Source of the DNA: Streptomyces sp. NBC_01296
Lineage (GTDB): Bacteria; Actinomycetota; Actinomycetes; Streptomycetales; Streptomycetaceae
Length of the DNA stretch: 64,000 bases
Assembly: GCF_035984415.1 (NCBI RefSeq)
Contig: NZ_CP130720.1
Span: forward strand, 124,001-188,000
Direction: 5' to 3'
How positions within the stretch are numbered: position 1 is the stretch's first letter; each line of letters opens with the position of its first letter. The notes under the pieces are model-generated. The model saw nothing but the letters and a program-made list of their open reading frames with translations, did no database searches and was not told where the DNA came from. Below, in pieces: positions 52,205 to 60,757 of the stretch. A program made the position numbers and the translations under genes.

Positions 52205-52470
52205 TTGGCCTCCTTCACCACCGCTCCGGGCCAGCGCTCAACGGCGCGCCCTTCACGCCGTCGGACAACGCGGTGGTCTTTCGGGCCGGCGGCTCGGGGC
52301 GGTCTTGCTTCCACCACCAGCACCATCGTCTTGTCCTACTCCCGCCAGGCCATGACGGACTCGGGCGGAAGCTCGTACGACTTCTCGACGGTCCCGGCGG
52401 GGCCGCTCCACCGGACCATACTGTCGCCCCGGACCCATGTGATCACGGGGTCAGGATCTTCTTCTGCCAC
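52205..52470 (-). pseudogene. Decayed paralogue of the next gene with an inverted segment
   Basis: From GTG 52470 the minus strand reads VAEEDPDPVITWVRGDSMVR-WSGPAGTVEKSYELPPESVM-AWRE, then a TAG and DKTMVLVVEA. This parallels the intact 52487-52897 protein (PGVVVTWAPGDTTVRWSGPA, MAWREDDETLVVVVEA). The expected next block (NTAPFTPADNAVVFRADGS) is found instead on the plus strand at 52234-52299 (ALNGAPFTPSDNAVVFRAGG), so a ~66-base segment has been flipped. Confidence 0.75.
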
Positions 52471-52486
52471 TTGGCTCTTCCTCAGC

Positions 52487-52897
52487 TCATCGCCAGGTGT
52501 TGGTGTCCACGATCTCGCTGGCCTCCAGGTCGATGCGGCCCTGGAAATCACCCGCGTTGCGCGTGACCATGATCATGAGCGGTCGGCCGTCCTGCGGCAC
52601 GGCGAGGTAGAAGCCGTGCACTTCGCTCGGCGTGTACACCAGGCCACGCGGCGGGTGCAGCCGGAACCGCTCCGAGCCGTCGGCCCGGAAGACCACCGCG
52701 TTGTCCGCCGGGGTGAACGGTGCAGTGTTGATGGCTTCCACCACCACGACCAGCGTCTCGTCGTCCTCCCGCCACGCCATGACATCCTGCGGCGGACGCT
52801 CGTACGACTTCTCGGCGCGCCCTGCCGGCCCACTCCACCGGACCGTGGTGTCGCCCGGGGCCCAGGTGACCACGACGCCGGGATCTGCTTCTGTCAC
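52487..52897 (-). CDS. 136-aa hypothetical protein
   Basis: A soluble, beta-rich protein from GTG 52897: MTEADPGVVVTWAPGDTTVR-WSGPAGRAEKSYERPPQDVM-AWREDDETLVVVVEA, then FTPADNAVVFRADGSERFRL and VHGFYLAVPQDGRPLMIMVT-RNAGDFQGRIDLEASEIVD. I recognise no family. It has a decayed tandem paralogue 17 bases downstream. The frame is intact. Another small unknown gene (53054-53482) ends with a related feel (EEYDYWIVSL), so these may be a family of immunity-like proteins, but this is a guess. Confidence 0.6.
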   Translation of the reverse strand: MTEADPGVVVTWAPGDTTVRWSGPAGRAEKSYERPPQDVMAWREDDETLVVVVEAINTAPFTPADNAVVFRADGSERFRLHPPRGLVYTPSEVHGFYLAVPQDGRPLMIMVTRNAGDFQGRIDLEASEIVDTNTWR

Positions 52898-53053
52898 TTG
52901 GGGATCTCCGTGGGTGGGCCGACTGGGATCAGTCCGGCTCGGTCTTCGAATTCCATGATCTCCATCTGACCCCCGCCACCGGGAGAAGGTGTCCCAGCTT
53001 CGGCCATGGCCAGTGGTACCCGGGTCGGATGCGTGACCCCGATGTGGCCGCCG

Positions 53054-53482
53054 TCAGAGGTTCAGGCTGACAATCCAGTAGTCGTATTCCTCTGCGGTGA
53101 TACCGCAGATGTGGTGGCCGGATGGGGACCGGGCGATGAATTCGATTCGCCCTTGGTCATCGACGAGGCGGGATACGTCGGCGGTCTCGGTGAGGCGCAC
53201 ACGGACCCAGCCGACCTCAGAGCTTCCGGTCACGACCGCCGTGAGGAGGAACGTCCCATCATCGATGACGATATCGGCTTGACGGGCATGTTCAAGCCAC
53301 AGCTGGTGGACTCCCCCGAGGTCTCCCTTCAAGGGGAAGGATGCGCTGGGCTCCACGCCGAAACCCGCCATGGCGCGCCAGGCCATGTCGACCGATGGGC
53401 CGGGTTCGTTGCCCTGGACCCCGTCCACCTCAAGGCCACTGCTCCGGATGAGCTCGATGAGGTTGTCCTCGCTGGTCCGCAT
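53054..53482 (-). CDS. 142-aa hypothetical protein
   Basis: From ATG 53482: MRTSEDNLIELIRSSGLEVD, then AFRAM.. VEPSASFPLKGDLGGVHQLW, VIDDGTFLLTAVVTGSSEVG-WVRVRLTETADVSRLVDD and AEEYDYWIVSLNL. It is soluble and acidic with one short hydrophobic strand. I do not recognise it. It begins 14 bases before the left end of an IS630 copy, so its promoter may be partly provided by or damaged through that insertion. Confidence 0.6.
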   Translation of the reverse strand: MRTSEDNLIELIRSSGLEVDGVQGNEPGPSVDMAWRAMAGFGVEPSASFPLKGDLGGVHQLWLEHARQADIVIDDGTFLLTAVVTGSSEVGWVRVRLTETADVSRLVDDQGRIEFIARSPSGHHICGITAEEYDYWIVSLNL

Positions 53483-53497
53483 TCAGTTTCCCTCGTA

Positions 53498-54603
53498 TTG
53501 ATCCGAAACGCTTTGGGTTCATGCTCGTTGATGGTGTGTGAGTGATCTGGTGGGGGATGCGCGGGCCTGGCCGCCGGACGCGCAGGAGGCCGTGCGGTTG
53601 CTGGCGGTGTCCGCGCTGGTGGAGGGCCGGGACCGGGTAGAGGTTGCCTCCCTGTTCAAGGTGTCGGCCAGGGCCGTGGACAACTGGTGGGCGAAGTGGC
53701 GGGCCGGCGGCCGGGACGCACTGCTCTCCCGCCCGCGAGGCCGTCGCGTGGGTGAGCATCAAGTCCTGTCGGAGGCCGAGCAGGCAGCCGTCCGGCAGGC
53801 TGTCCTCGATCACATCCCCTCCGACCTGGGGCTTTCTGGTCAGCTGTGGACACGGGGGCAGATAGGCGAGCTGATCTTCAAGCTGTACCGGGTCCGCTTC
53901 ACCGAGCCCGGGGTGGGCAAGTACCTCAAGCGTTGGGGGCTGACCTTCCAACGTCCGGACAAGCGGGCGGTCGAGCAGGACCCGGAAGCGGTCCGCCTCT
54001 GGCGCGAGGAGACCTGGCCGGCGATCCGGGCCAGGGCGAAGGCGGAGAACGGCGAAGTTCTCTTCGGCGACCAGGTCGGGGTCCGCTCGGACCAGGTCAC
54101 CGGCCGCACCTGGGGGGCCAAGGGCATGACTCCCATCGTCCGCCGCACCGGGAACCGGTTCTCCGTGAACGCGATGTCCGCGATCAGCACCCGTGGCCGG
54201 ATGCACTTCATGGTCTTCACCGAGTCGTTCGACGCGAAGGTCATGTGCCGCTTCCTCGCCCGGATCGTCGGGCACTTCGACCGGAAGGTCCACCTGATCG
54301 TCGACCGGCACTCGGCCCACCGCTCGAAGACCGTCCAGGCCTGGCTCGCCGGCCACCAGGACCAGATCGAGCTGCACTTCCTGCCCTCGTACTCACCCGA
54401 ACTGAACCCGGACGAGCTGGTCAACGCCGACCTCAAACGCAGCCTGCTCCACACCCACCGGGCCAGGAACCAGGCCGAACTCGCCGCCGAAACCCGCAGG
54501 TTCTTCCACAGACGCCAGCGTCAACCACACATCGTCCGCGGCTACTTCGGCGGCCCACACGTCCGCTACGTCCTGGACGAGAACCCTTTGAGTTTCTGAT
54601 CAA
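53498..54603 (+). mobile_element. IS630 element C
   Basis: TTGATCCGAAAC at the left end matches an inverted TTGATCAGAAAC at the right end (to 54603); the inner part is also similar. TA flanks at 53496-53497 and 54604-54605. It contains an intact transposase. A broken relative (element D) lies 2.3 kb downstream in the same orientation. Confidence 0.8.
53538..54599 (+). CDS. IS630-family transposase C
   Basis: A 353-residue transposase starting MSDLVGDARAWPPDAQEAVR. Helix-turn-helix units (VEVASLFKVSARAVDNWWAK) and DDE: VLFGDQVGVRSDQVTGRTWG (Asp; most relatives have FADE/FADQ here), VHLIVDRHSAHRSKTVQAWL (Asp), FLPSYSPELNPDELVNADLK (Glu). The frame is open and the ends are intact. The protein ends LDENPLSF with a stop inside the right repeat. 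Possibly active. Confidence 0.9.
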   Translation: MSDLVGDARAWPPDAQEAVRLLAVSALVEGRDRVEVASLFKVSARAVDNWWAKWRAGGRDALLSRPRGRRVGEHQVLSEAEQAAVRQAVLDHIPSDLGLSGQLWTRGQIGELIFKLYRVRFTEPGVGKYLKRWGLTFQRPDKRAVEQDPEAVRLWREETWPAIRARAKAENGEVLFGDQVGVRSDQVTGRTWGAKGMTPIVRRTGNRFSVNAMSAISTRGRMHFMVFTESFDAKVMCRFLARIVGHFDRKVHLIVDRHSAHRSKTVQAWLAGHQDQIELHFLPSYSPELNPDELVNADLKRSLLHTHRARNQAELAAETRRFFHRRQRQPHIVRGYFGGPHVRYVLDENPLSF

Positions 54604-54605
54604 TA

Positions 54606-55082
54606 CTACGGTGAGATGGAAATGCGCCGCCGCGACCGCCGTCGTGACGGCCGTGGCGCCACCCGTACGGAACGCTGCCTCCTGCACATGTACTGGGCGC
54701 TGTCGGGATACGGCCTGCGTGCCTCGCGGGCGTTCTGCTGGCTGACCGTCATGGCCACCGCCACCGTGCTCGCGCTGATGCTCTGGGGGCTGCCGAACAG
54801 CGACCCCAAGCCTCAGGTCACCGGAACCCAGCCACGGCCGGCCACGAAGTGGCCCTCATCATCGATACCCCGGACCCGGTCCTGCACAGTGCCATAGCCG
54901 ACCGGTTCAGCTGGAAACGCGCGGAGAAAGCGGTGCGGGTGGTTGTGAACTCGGCCGTCTTCCGCTCCAGTGGCCAGAATCTCACGACCTGGGGCATCTA
55001 TATCGAGATGGCCAGTCGGCTTCTCGGAGCGCTCCTTTTGGCTCTCGCGGTCCTGGCCATCCGCGGGCGTGTCAAGCGGTAA
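54606..55082 (+). pseudogene. C-terminal part of a membrane protein, frameshifted
   Basis: The frame reads ERCLLHMYWALSGYGLRASR-AFCWLTVMATATVLALMLWG-LPNSDPK; at about 54845 it must shift to EVALIIDTPDPVLHSAIADR, then VRVVVNSAVFRSSGQNLTTW-GIYIEMASRLLGALLLALAV-LAIRGRVKR. I know this as the C-terminal transmembrane part of a Streptomyces membrane protein family, with helices on either side of a conserved FRSSGQNLT loop. The N-terminal part is missing because the IS630 element C ends just before it. It is inactive. Confidence 0.6.
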
Positions 55083-55113
55083 GCAGCCACGCGATGGGCA
55101 CACGGTCAGGAAG

Positions 55114-55503
55114 TCAGAGCCCCGGGCGGGCAGTGTGGCGGGGGCCGAGGCGGCGCCGTAGTTCGAGGTTCTCGCTCTGGGCGGCTTCCAGGGCCTTCCG
55201 CAGGGCCTGGACTTCGTCACGGTGCCGTCGCTTGAGCTCGGCGAGCTGGGCCGTGAGGGTGCGGACGATGCCGCTGGGCGAGTCGTCAGGGGGCGGCGGG
55301 ACCGGCCGTGGCGGGTGGTTTTGCTGCTGGGCCCGAAGCTGCTCGACGCGTTGGCGGATCTCGGTGCACCAGTAGAGGAAGTCGAGGGAGACGTCGGCAC
55401 TGTGAGCCAGTCCCCGGAAGGTGATGGGCTGGCCGCGGCGGATCATTTCGCGCAGGCCCTTCTCGGTGCGGGCCTGGCGGAGGTTGTCGGGGTTGCCGCG
55501 CAT
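55114..55503 (-). CDS. DUF6262-like protein (Tn554 TnpC-like)
   Basis: A 129-residue protein starting MRGNPDNLRQARTEKGLREM, then GQPITFRGLAHSADVSLDFL-YWCTEIRQRVEQL and a coiled-coil C-terminus (AELKRRHRDEVQALRKALEA-AQSENLELRRRLG). The layout (short basic N-terminus, VTFxxLA helix-turn-helix, coiled coil) is that of DUF6262, the TnpC-like accessory protein of Tn554-type elements. The preceding gene fragment ends seven bases before its ATG. TnpC proteins assist the TnpA and TnpB recombinases. Here those are missing, so the gene is orphaned. Confidence 0.7.
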   Translation of the reverse strand: MRGNPDNLRQARTEKGLREMIRRGQPITFRGLAHSADVSLDFLYWCTEIRQRVEQLRAQQQNHPPRPVPPPPDDSPSGIVRTLTAQLAELKRRHRDEVQALRKALEAAQSENLELRRRLGPRHTARPGL

Positions 55504-55510
55504 GCCGGTC

Positions 55511-55690
55511 AGCTCCCGTCCTGACTGCGGGTGATCGCGTCGGTGCGGGCGTCGACGCCGGCCCCGCGGACAGCCTGGGGCGGCCCGTCGGCCAGCCGGG
55601 TCTGTTCGAGCTTGAGGATGATGCGGCCGAGGGCGTCCTGTTCCTGGCGGCGCCCGGCGAGCACGCGGGACCTCTGTGTTGTTCAGCCTT
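55511..55690 (-). pseudogene. Recombinase C-terminal fragment (TnpB-like)
   Basis: The minus strand reads RVLAGRRQEQDALGRIILKL-EQTRLADGPPQAVRGAGVDA-RTDAITRSQDGS and stops at 55511, seven bases before the DUF6262 start. The position and style fit the end of a Tn554 TnpB-type tyrosine recombinase. It is too short to show the active-site Tyr region, so the assignment is by context. Confidence 0.5.
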
Positions 55691-55745
55691 GGCTACGCCA
55701 CCACCAGATCCGTGCCAGATGCCTTGGTTCGCGTGTACTGCCTGG

Positions 55746-56714
55746 TCAGCTCCAACGAGCCGAATGCAGACGGGGAGTTGTCCCAACCTGACGGGAATGC
55801 GGTGATTGAACGAGCAAGCTCCTGAGGAGGCGTTGGTCGTTCTCGTTCAGGCAGGCCTGGAACCGCTCGAAGTCAGCTCGCCGAACCCGCGCGGAAAAGG
55901 CAACGAGGTTGACGTAGCGTTTCACCAGATGCGGTCGGTCCTCTGACAGTTCGGAGAGACGAGGAAGGAGATTCTGACCTACTCGATTGGCCTGATCGAG
56001 AACTCCTGAAGGTGACATTTCAGGAGCCATTTCCTTGCCGACGGTGAGCCGGGCTATCACACCGAGCGAGGCATCCAGACTTCCAGAACACAGGTATCCA
56101 ACCTGGTCGCGCGTGTACATCGCAGCGCGATAATAGGGCAGGATCCATGGGTTGATGAAAGCCGTCCACTTCATGGCGCCCAGAACTGCCAGAGGAAGTG
56201 CCAGCTGACTGTGCCGGGCCTTGAGCGCGCCGATGTAGCCCCCCAGGAGGAAGCGCAGAGGTTCAGGCCCCTCCTGCTGAAGGTCGGCGGCGAATCCCCC
56301 CTCGATGAGGAGTACGCGGGTCCCCAGCAGGCTGGTCATCGTCATCTTGCCCTCGACATCGTCGGCCACATAGACGTCGACAGAGCGACCATAGTCCAGT
56401 TTTCGCTGAAGTCCGATGAATTCGGCATGGATTACCGGGAAACTTTCCGGCGTCACCTTGATCGCCCGTCCGAGAAGACGGGCCCTCCTCAGGCGGTGGC
56501 TAAACCATATGAAACCGACAATAAGGAGAATAAAGAAGAGGAACCACAGGAAATCTGCGAAGTGCGCCAACGCCGCGATGACGACGGCCAGGAGAACAAT
56601 GGAAGTGATAGCCAGGCAGCATATGGCGAGCGTCAGCCTTGAGCGTTCATAGGGGTGTATCACGGCTCGGGACCGGAGTTGGGGGTCGCGATCCGGCATA
56701 TCGGGGAACGTCAT
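55746..56714 (-). CDS. M48-peptidase-like membrane protein without HExxH
   Basis: A 322-residue protein. Two hydrophobic segments near the N-terminus (LAICCLAITSIVLLAVVIAA and FLWFLFFILLIVGFIWF) are followed by an M48-like domain: GRSVDVYVADDVEGKMTMTS-LLGTRVLLIEGGFAADL, FLLGGYIGALKARHSQ where a true M48 has LGHELGH, and AMYTRDQVGYLCSGSLDASL-GVIARLTVGKEMA where the third zinc ligand (E.. AD) is expected. Neither the HExxH motif nor the Glu is present. So it seems a pseudoprotease that kept the fold. It is intact and between two IS630 copies. Function unknown. Confidence 0.7.
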   Translation of the reverse strand: MTFPDMPDRDPQLRSRAVIHPYERSRLTLAICCLAITSIVLLAVVIAALAHFADFLWFLFFILLIVGFIWFSHRLRRARLLGRAIKVTPESFPVIHAEFIGLQRKLDYGRSVDVYVADDVEGKMTMTSLLGTRVLLIEGGFAADLQQEGPEPLRFLLGGYIGALKARHSQLALPLAVLGAMKWTAFINPWILPYYRAAMYTRDQVGYLCSGSLDASLGVIARLTVGKEMAPEMSPSGVLDQANRVGQNLLPRLSELSEDRPHLVKRYVNLVAFSARVRRADFERFQACLNENDQRLLRSLLVQSPHSRQVGTTPRLHSARWS

Positions 56715-56876
56715 GTCGCCTCCCCTCTCACCCCTCCATCCTCCTCCTCACAAGCCCCTCCCGCTCGTCGCAGGGTGGCGCGTCGGGACCTTCGGTCTGC
56801 AATGCCCACTGCCCAGACGACATGAGCCAATCCGGCCTGATCCGAAGAAGGGCTCTTAAATCGACATAGCCCACTT

Positions 56877-57982
56877 TTGATCAGAAACGGTTTGGGTTCT
56901 GGGTCGTTGGAGGGGTGTGAGCGATCTGGTGGGGGACGCGCGGCATCTTTCGCCGTCGGCGCAGGAGGCCCTGCGGCTGCGGGCGGTGGCCGCGTTGGTG
57001 ACGGGGCGGGACCGTGGGGACGTGGCGGCTGTGTTCGGGGTGTCGCTGAAGGCGGTCGACGGCTGGTGGGCGAAGTGGCTGGCCGGCGGGCGGGACGCGC
57101 TGGCCATGCGTCCGCGTGGCAAGCCGGTCGGGGTGCACCAGGTGCTCGGGGAGGCCGAGCAAGCCGCGGTGCGGCAGGCGGTCCTCGATCACCGGCCCTG
57201 TGACCTGGGGCTTTCAGGCCAGTTGTGGACGCGGCGGCTGGTGGGCGACCTCATCGCGAAGCTGTACCGGGTGCGGCTTACCGAACCGGGGGTGGGCAAG
57301 TACCTCAAGCGATGGGGACTCTCCTTCCAGCGCCCCGACAAGCGGGCCGTCGAGCAGGACCCGAGGCCGTGGCGCGCTGGCATCAGGAGACATGGCCGAA
57401 GATCCGCGCGAAGGCTAAGAAGGACGGCGGCGAGATCCTCTTCGCCGACCAGGCCGGCATCCGCTCCGACTAGGTCACCGGTCGCACCTGGGGCGAGAAG
57501 GGGAAGACGCCCGTGGTGCGTCGGAGTGGGAACCGGTTCTCAGTGAACGCGATGTCGGCGATCAGCACCAAGGGCCGGATGCACTTCATGGTCTTCACCG
57601 ACAGCTTCACCGCCGAGGTGATGTGCCGCTTCCTGGACCGGCTCGCCGGACACTTCGACCACAAGGTCCATCTCGTGCTCGACGGGCACTCCGCCCACCG
57701 TTCCAAGAAGGTCCGCGACTGGCTTTGCCGCCCACCCCGACGACGTCGAACTGCACTTCCTGCCGCCGTACTCGCCCGAGCTGAACCCCGACGAGCTGGT
57801 CAACGCGGACCTCAAGCAAAGCCTGCCCCGGCAGCGCCGGGCCCGCGATCAGGCCGAACTCGCCGCCGAGACTCGCCGCTTCTTCCGCAGACGCCAGCGT
57901 CAGCCGCACATCGTCCGCGGCTACTTCGGCGGCCCACATGTCCGCTACGTCTTGGACGAGAACCCCATGAGTTTCTGATCAA
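56877..57982 (+). mobile_element. IS630 element D (degraded)
   Basis: TTGATCAGAAACGGTTTGGG at the left end pairs with an inverted repeat ending GTTTCTGATCAA at 57982. A TA follows on the right (57983-57984) but not on the left, which shows a later change. The transposase inside is broken. Confidence 0.75.
56917..57976 (+). pseudogene. IS630-family transposase D, multiply broken
   Basis: It reads MSDLVGDARHLSPSAQEALR through KRAVEQDP in one frame, then a one-base shift at about 57360 leads to EAVARWHQETWPKIRAKAKK, a TAG at 57472-57474 interrupts (IRSD-stop-VTGRTWG), the middle region VVRRSGNRFSVNAMSAISTK and VHLVLDGHSAHRSKKVRDWL is intact, and a second shift near 57725 separates the SPELNPDEL block. 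At least three lesions. It is a close relative of C with many changes, so element D is the older copy. Confidence 0.9.
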
Positions 57983-57984
57983 TA

Positions 57985-58629
57985 AGACTCCCGGCTGATG
58001 ACCTGTACGCCAAGACGTTCCCCGGCTCCGACGGGGCTGCGGCGGTGCGCTGGTACCGGATGGCCGCCACCGCCGCCGACCAATCTACCGACCCCGACGT
58101 CCGCGTGTGGGTTCGGGGGCGGGCGGCGATAGCGCTCGGCTACGAAGGGGCGTCGCTGGGGGTGGCGGACGTCCTCGCGGACCAGGCCCTCGCCCTCTCC
58201 GACCGGCCCTCACTCGGCCTGCTCAACGCCGTCTACGGCAAAGCACACGCCGCCGCCCTACGCGGCGACCACGCCACCGCCCGCGCCCTCGACGCCCGAG
58301 GCCGGCGGATCTTCGACACCGCCGGTTCCTACGAGCAGACCTCCGACTACGCCGTCCCCTGGTGGCGCCTGAACGTCTTCCGCTCCCTGCTCCTGGCCCG
58401 CCTCGGCGACGAACGCGCCGCGACCGAGGCACAGGACCAGGCCCTCGCCGAACTCCCCGCCGAGCCTGCCCCGCTTCGCCACCCACCTGGAGCTCCACCG
58501 GGGCCTCATGCTCGCCCGCTCCGGCGACAAGGCCGGCGGCATCGCCCACGCCACCACCGCAATGAACGCCCTCCCCCCGGAAGAGCACAGCCTCACCCTG
58601 CGCATGCTCCTCGCGGAGATCCAGGCATG
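57985..58629 (+). pseudogene. TPR-type C-terminal fragment of a regulator
   Basis: After the IS the frame reads FPGSDGAAAVRWYRMAATAA-DQSTDPDVRVWVRGRAAIAL-GYEGASLGVADVLADQALAL, then a shift at about 58470 to PRFATHLELHRGLMLARSGD-KAGGIAHATTAMNALPPEEH-SLTLRMLLAEIQA. These TPR-like helices are the tail of Streptomyces helix-turn-helix regulators with TPR repeats. The DNA-binding N-terminus is missing: element D replaced it. The damage is one truncation and one frameshift. Confidence 0.6.
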
Positions 58630-58684
58630 AACCACGGGGGACGGCCACCATGACCGTCCCCCACACCCGCACGTCGGCGGCGCG

Positions 58685-60082
58685 TCAACGGCCCGTCGGT
58701 GCCGCCGTCCCCCCGGCCAGGAGGATGCAGCGGATGCCGCCGCCGGGATGCCACTCCATCACCGGCGAGGCCTCCGTCCCGTGCTCCCGGCACCAGCCCA
58801 CGGGGACCACGCCGCCGCAGTCGTGGCGCTTGCACGCGCACTCCTCCCCCGGGCCCGCGTATGCCACCGCGTGGCGTTCCAGGCCGATCGAGCCCGCCGA
58901 GGCGGCGCCCCGCAGGCCGGCCGGCCAGGCGAGCGTGAGGCGCAGGCCGCCCGAGCCGGAACGGAACCGGTCGATCACCCGCACCTCCCCCATGACCGCC
59001 AACGGGTTGGTACCGGGTGCGGTCAGCCAACGCAGCGACCCCCCGAACTCCCCGGCCGCCAGCTCGGCCACCGTGTCGGCGTCGTCGTCGGTGGACCAGC
59101 CGGACAACACGTCCTCCCCCGCCGGGTCGTCGGCCAGGGTCAGCCACGGGTCATCGAGGCGGACCCGGTGCGTGGCGCCGTTGGGGCCGGCCAGCACCAG
59201 CGAGGCGACCGTGGGCCCCGTGGGGATTCCGGTCTTGTCGTGGGCCAGAAGCCAGGCGACCACCGCGTGGCAGTCGAACTGCGGATGCACATCCGTGCCG
59301 GCCACCGGCTCCGGGAAGTCGGGGTGCCGGCGGCGCCAGTTCACCACCGCCGCCCGGCCCACCCTGGCGATCCGCGCCACCCCCGCCAGGAACACCCGGT
59401 CCCCGCCCTCAGGGACCGGGTCGAGAGCAGCGAGCGGGGAGCGGCGACCCGCCGCGACCGTGCGCACCGCCCGCCAGTCCACCGAGGGCCGGACCACCTC
59501 CAAGAGCGCGATATCGCGAGCGTCGTAGAGGGGGATGGTGGTCACCCCGCCCTGCCGCTTGTAGTCGACGTCCACCGCACCGACCGGGGACAGCCAACCC
59601 AGGCGCACCACCTGATCAAAGTCCGCTCGGCGCACCCCGAGGCGCACCGCAGCCTGGTCCGGCCCCAGCGGCACGTGCCGGTCGAGCAGGGCAGGCAGAT
59701 CCCGACGGCGACCGAGGGCGGCCACCTGGTCCGGATGGACGTCGGGGAACTCGACATCGCCGCCGAGGTAGACCAGCAGACCGGCCTTCACGAGGCGGCC
59801 GACCGCCGAAGCCGTCACCCTCGGCCGCAGAATCGGCAGCGGGACCCCCAGGGCCTGGGTCAGCCGGTCCGCCGCCCACCCCGCCCCGACCGGGCCCCGC
59901 AGCGCCGCACGCACCGCCTCCGCGTCGGCGGCCTCCACCACCGCCCGCGACCACAGCCCCGGCCCGGCATCCGCCGGCGGAACCAGGCCACTCCCGGTAG
60001 CCCACCGCCACGCGGCCACCGGAACCCGCAACCGGCCCGCAGCCGCGTACTCGTCGTAGACCTCACGCACCGAACGCGCCAT
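58685..60082 (-). CDS. Unknown 465-aa protein with Cys/His-rich tail
   Basis: From ATG 60082 (ATG 60091 is an alternative) the protein reads MARSVREVYDEYAAAGRLRV-PVAAWRWATGSGLVPPADAG. It is helical throughout, with repeated helix-turn-helix-like units (VPLGPDQAAVRLGVRRADFD-QVVRLGWLSPV) and a beta-rich middle. The C-terminus has ECACKRHDCGGVVPVGWCRE-HGT, six Cys/His residues that look like a zinc-binding site. No membrane segment. The protein type seems to be found in Streptomyces plasmid or element genes, with unknown role. It follows a DNA ligase and may be part of a DNA-handling module, which is inference. Confidence 0.7.
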   Translation of the reverse strand: MARSVREVYDEYAAAGRLRVPVAAWRWATGSGLVPPADAGPGLWSRAVVEAADAEAVRAALRGPVGAGWAADRLTQALGVPLPILRPRVTASAVGRLVKAGLLVYLGGDVEFPDVHPDQVAALGRRRDLPALLDRHVPLGPDQAAVRLGVRRADFDQVVRLGWLSPVGAVDVDYKRQGGVTTIPLYDARDIALLEVVRPSVDWRAVRTVAAGRRSPLAALDPVPEGGDRVFLAGVARIARVGRAAVVNWRRRHPDFPEPVAGTDVHPQFDCHAVVAWLLAHDKTGIPTGPTVASLVLAGPNGATHRVRLDDPWLTLADDPAGEDVLSGWSTDDDADTVAELAAGEFGGSLRWLTAPGTNPLAVMGEVRVIDRFRSGSGGLRLTLAWPAGLRGAASAGSIGLERHAVAYAGPGEECACKRHDCGGVVPVGWCREHGTEASPVMEWHPGGGIRCILLAGGTAAPTGR

Positions 60083-60249
60083 GAAACGCACCCCAATCGC
60101 ACATCAACCGGCCCGACCACCGAGCCGTGCCCGAAAGATGGCGGTATGCCGGGAAAATTGTTAAGTACCCGAGTTTTACTGGCAGTTGGGGGCGCACCGC
60201 ACAAGTCGTGTACGCGTACGCGAGGGCCGGATTCACTCCGGCGGGGGAC

Positions 60250-60277
60250 GTCGGCGGGGCCCGCGGGCCCCGCCGAC
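60250..60277. terminator. Perfect 28-bp palindrome
   Basis: GTCGGCGGGGCCCG with its exact reverse complement forms a 28-base palindrome with no loop. It is between the minus-strand 98-aa ORF and the Cys/His protein. It may be a terminator or operator. Confidence 0.5.
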
Positions 60278-60280
60278 CGG

Positions 60281-60577
60281 TCAGCCGCGCGGCCGGTCGC
60301 CCCGGCCCCGACGGAACGTCACGAGCGCCTTGACGGCGCGCAGCAGAAGGCCTGCCACCTCAGCCCACTCGGGCGCCCAGTGGACCACCAACGCCTCCGC
60401 CAGCACGGGGCCGAGGACGGCCGCCGCCCCAGGCCCCGAGGCGAACCGGCGTCGCGCCCGGGTCGGCTCCACAGGCACGGCCGGGGTCGGGTCGGGGTGT
60501 CCGGCAGGCCCCCGGCCCGACTCCCCACCGGCCAACACCCCACATTTCAGGCATGGACATGACAGATGACTCCACAC
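60281..60577 (-). CDS. 98-aa hypothetical protein
   Basis: The ORF reads MWSHLSCPCLKCGVLAGGES-GRGPAGHPDPTPAVPVEPTR, then FASGPGAAAVLGPVLAEALV-VHWAPEWAEVAGLLLRAVKA-LVTFRRGRGDRPRG. The first part has a CxCLKC-like cysteine group; the second is helical and amphipathic. It is on the same strand as the ligase and the following gene, with 180 bases to each. Codon use is ambiguous because other frames are open. I rate it as possible. Confidence 0.4.
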   Translation of the reverse strand: MWSHLSCPCLKCGVLAGGESGRGPAGHPDPTPAVPVEPTRARRRFASGPGAAAVLGPVLAEALVVHWAPEWAEVAGLLLRAVKALVTFRRGRGDRPRG

Positions 60578-60757
60578 ACGGATACGCGGATCACACCCCC
60601 GGCGGAGGTGTGATCCGCACAGTGCGGGAGACAGGGGTTAACCCCGCAAGCCCCGACAAACCAGCAGGTCAGAGCACACATGGACCGTGCTCGCGCACGC
60701 GGTACACCATCGCCCCATTAGCCCCGCAACCCCTCGCGGACCGCGCCGAGAATCCGG

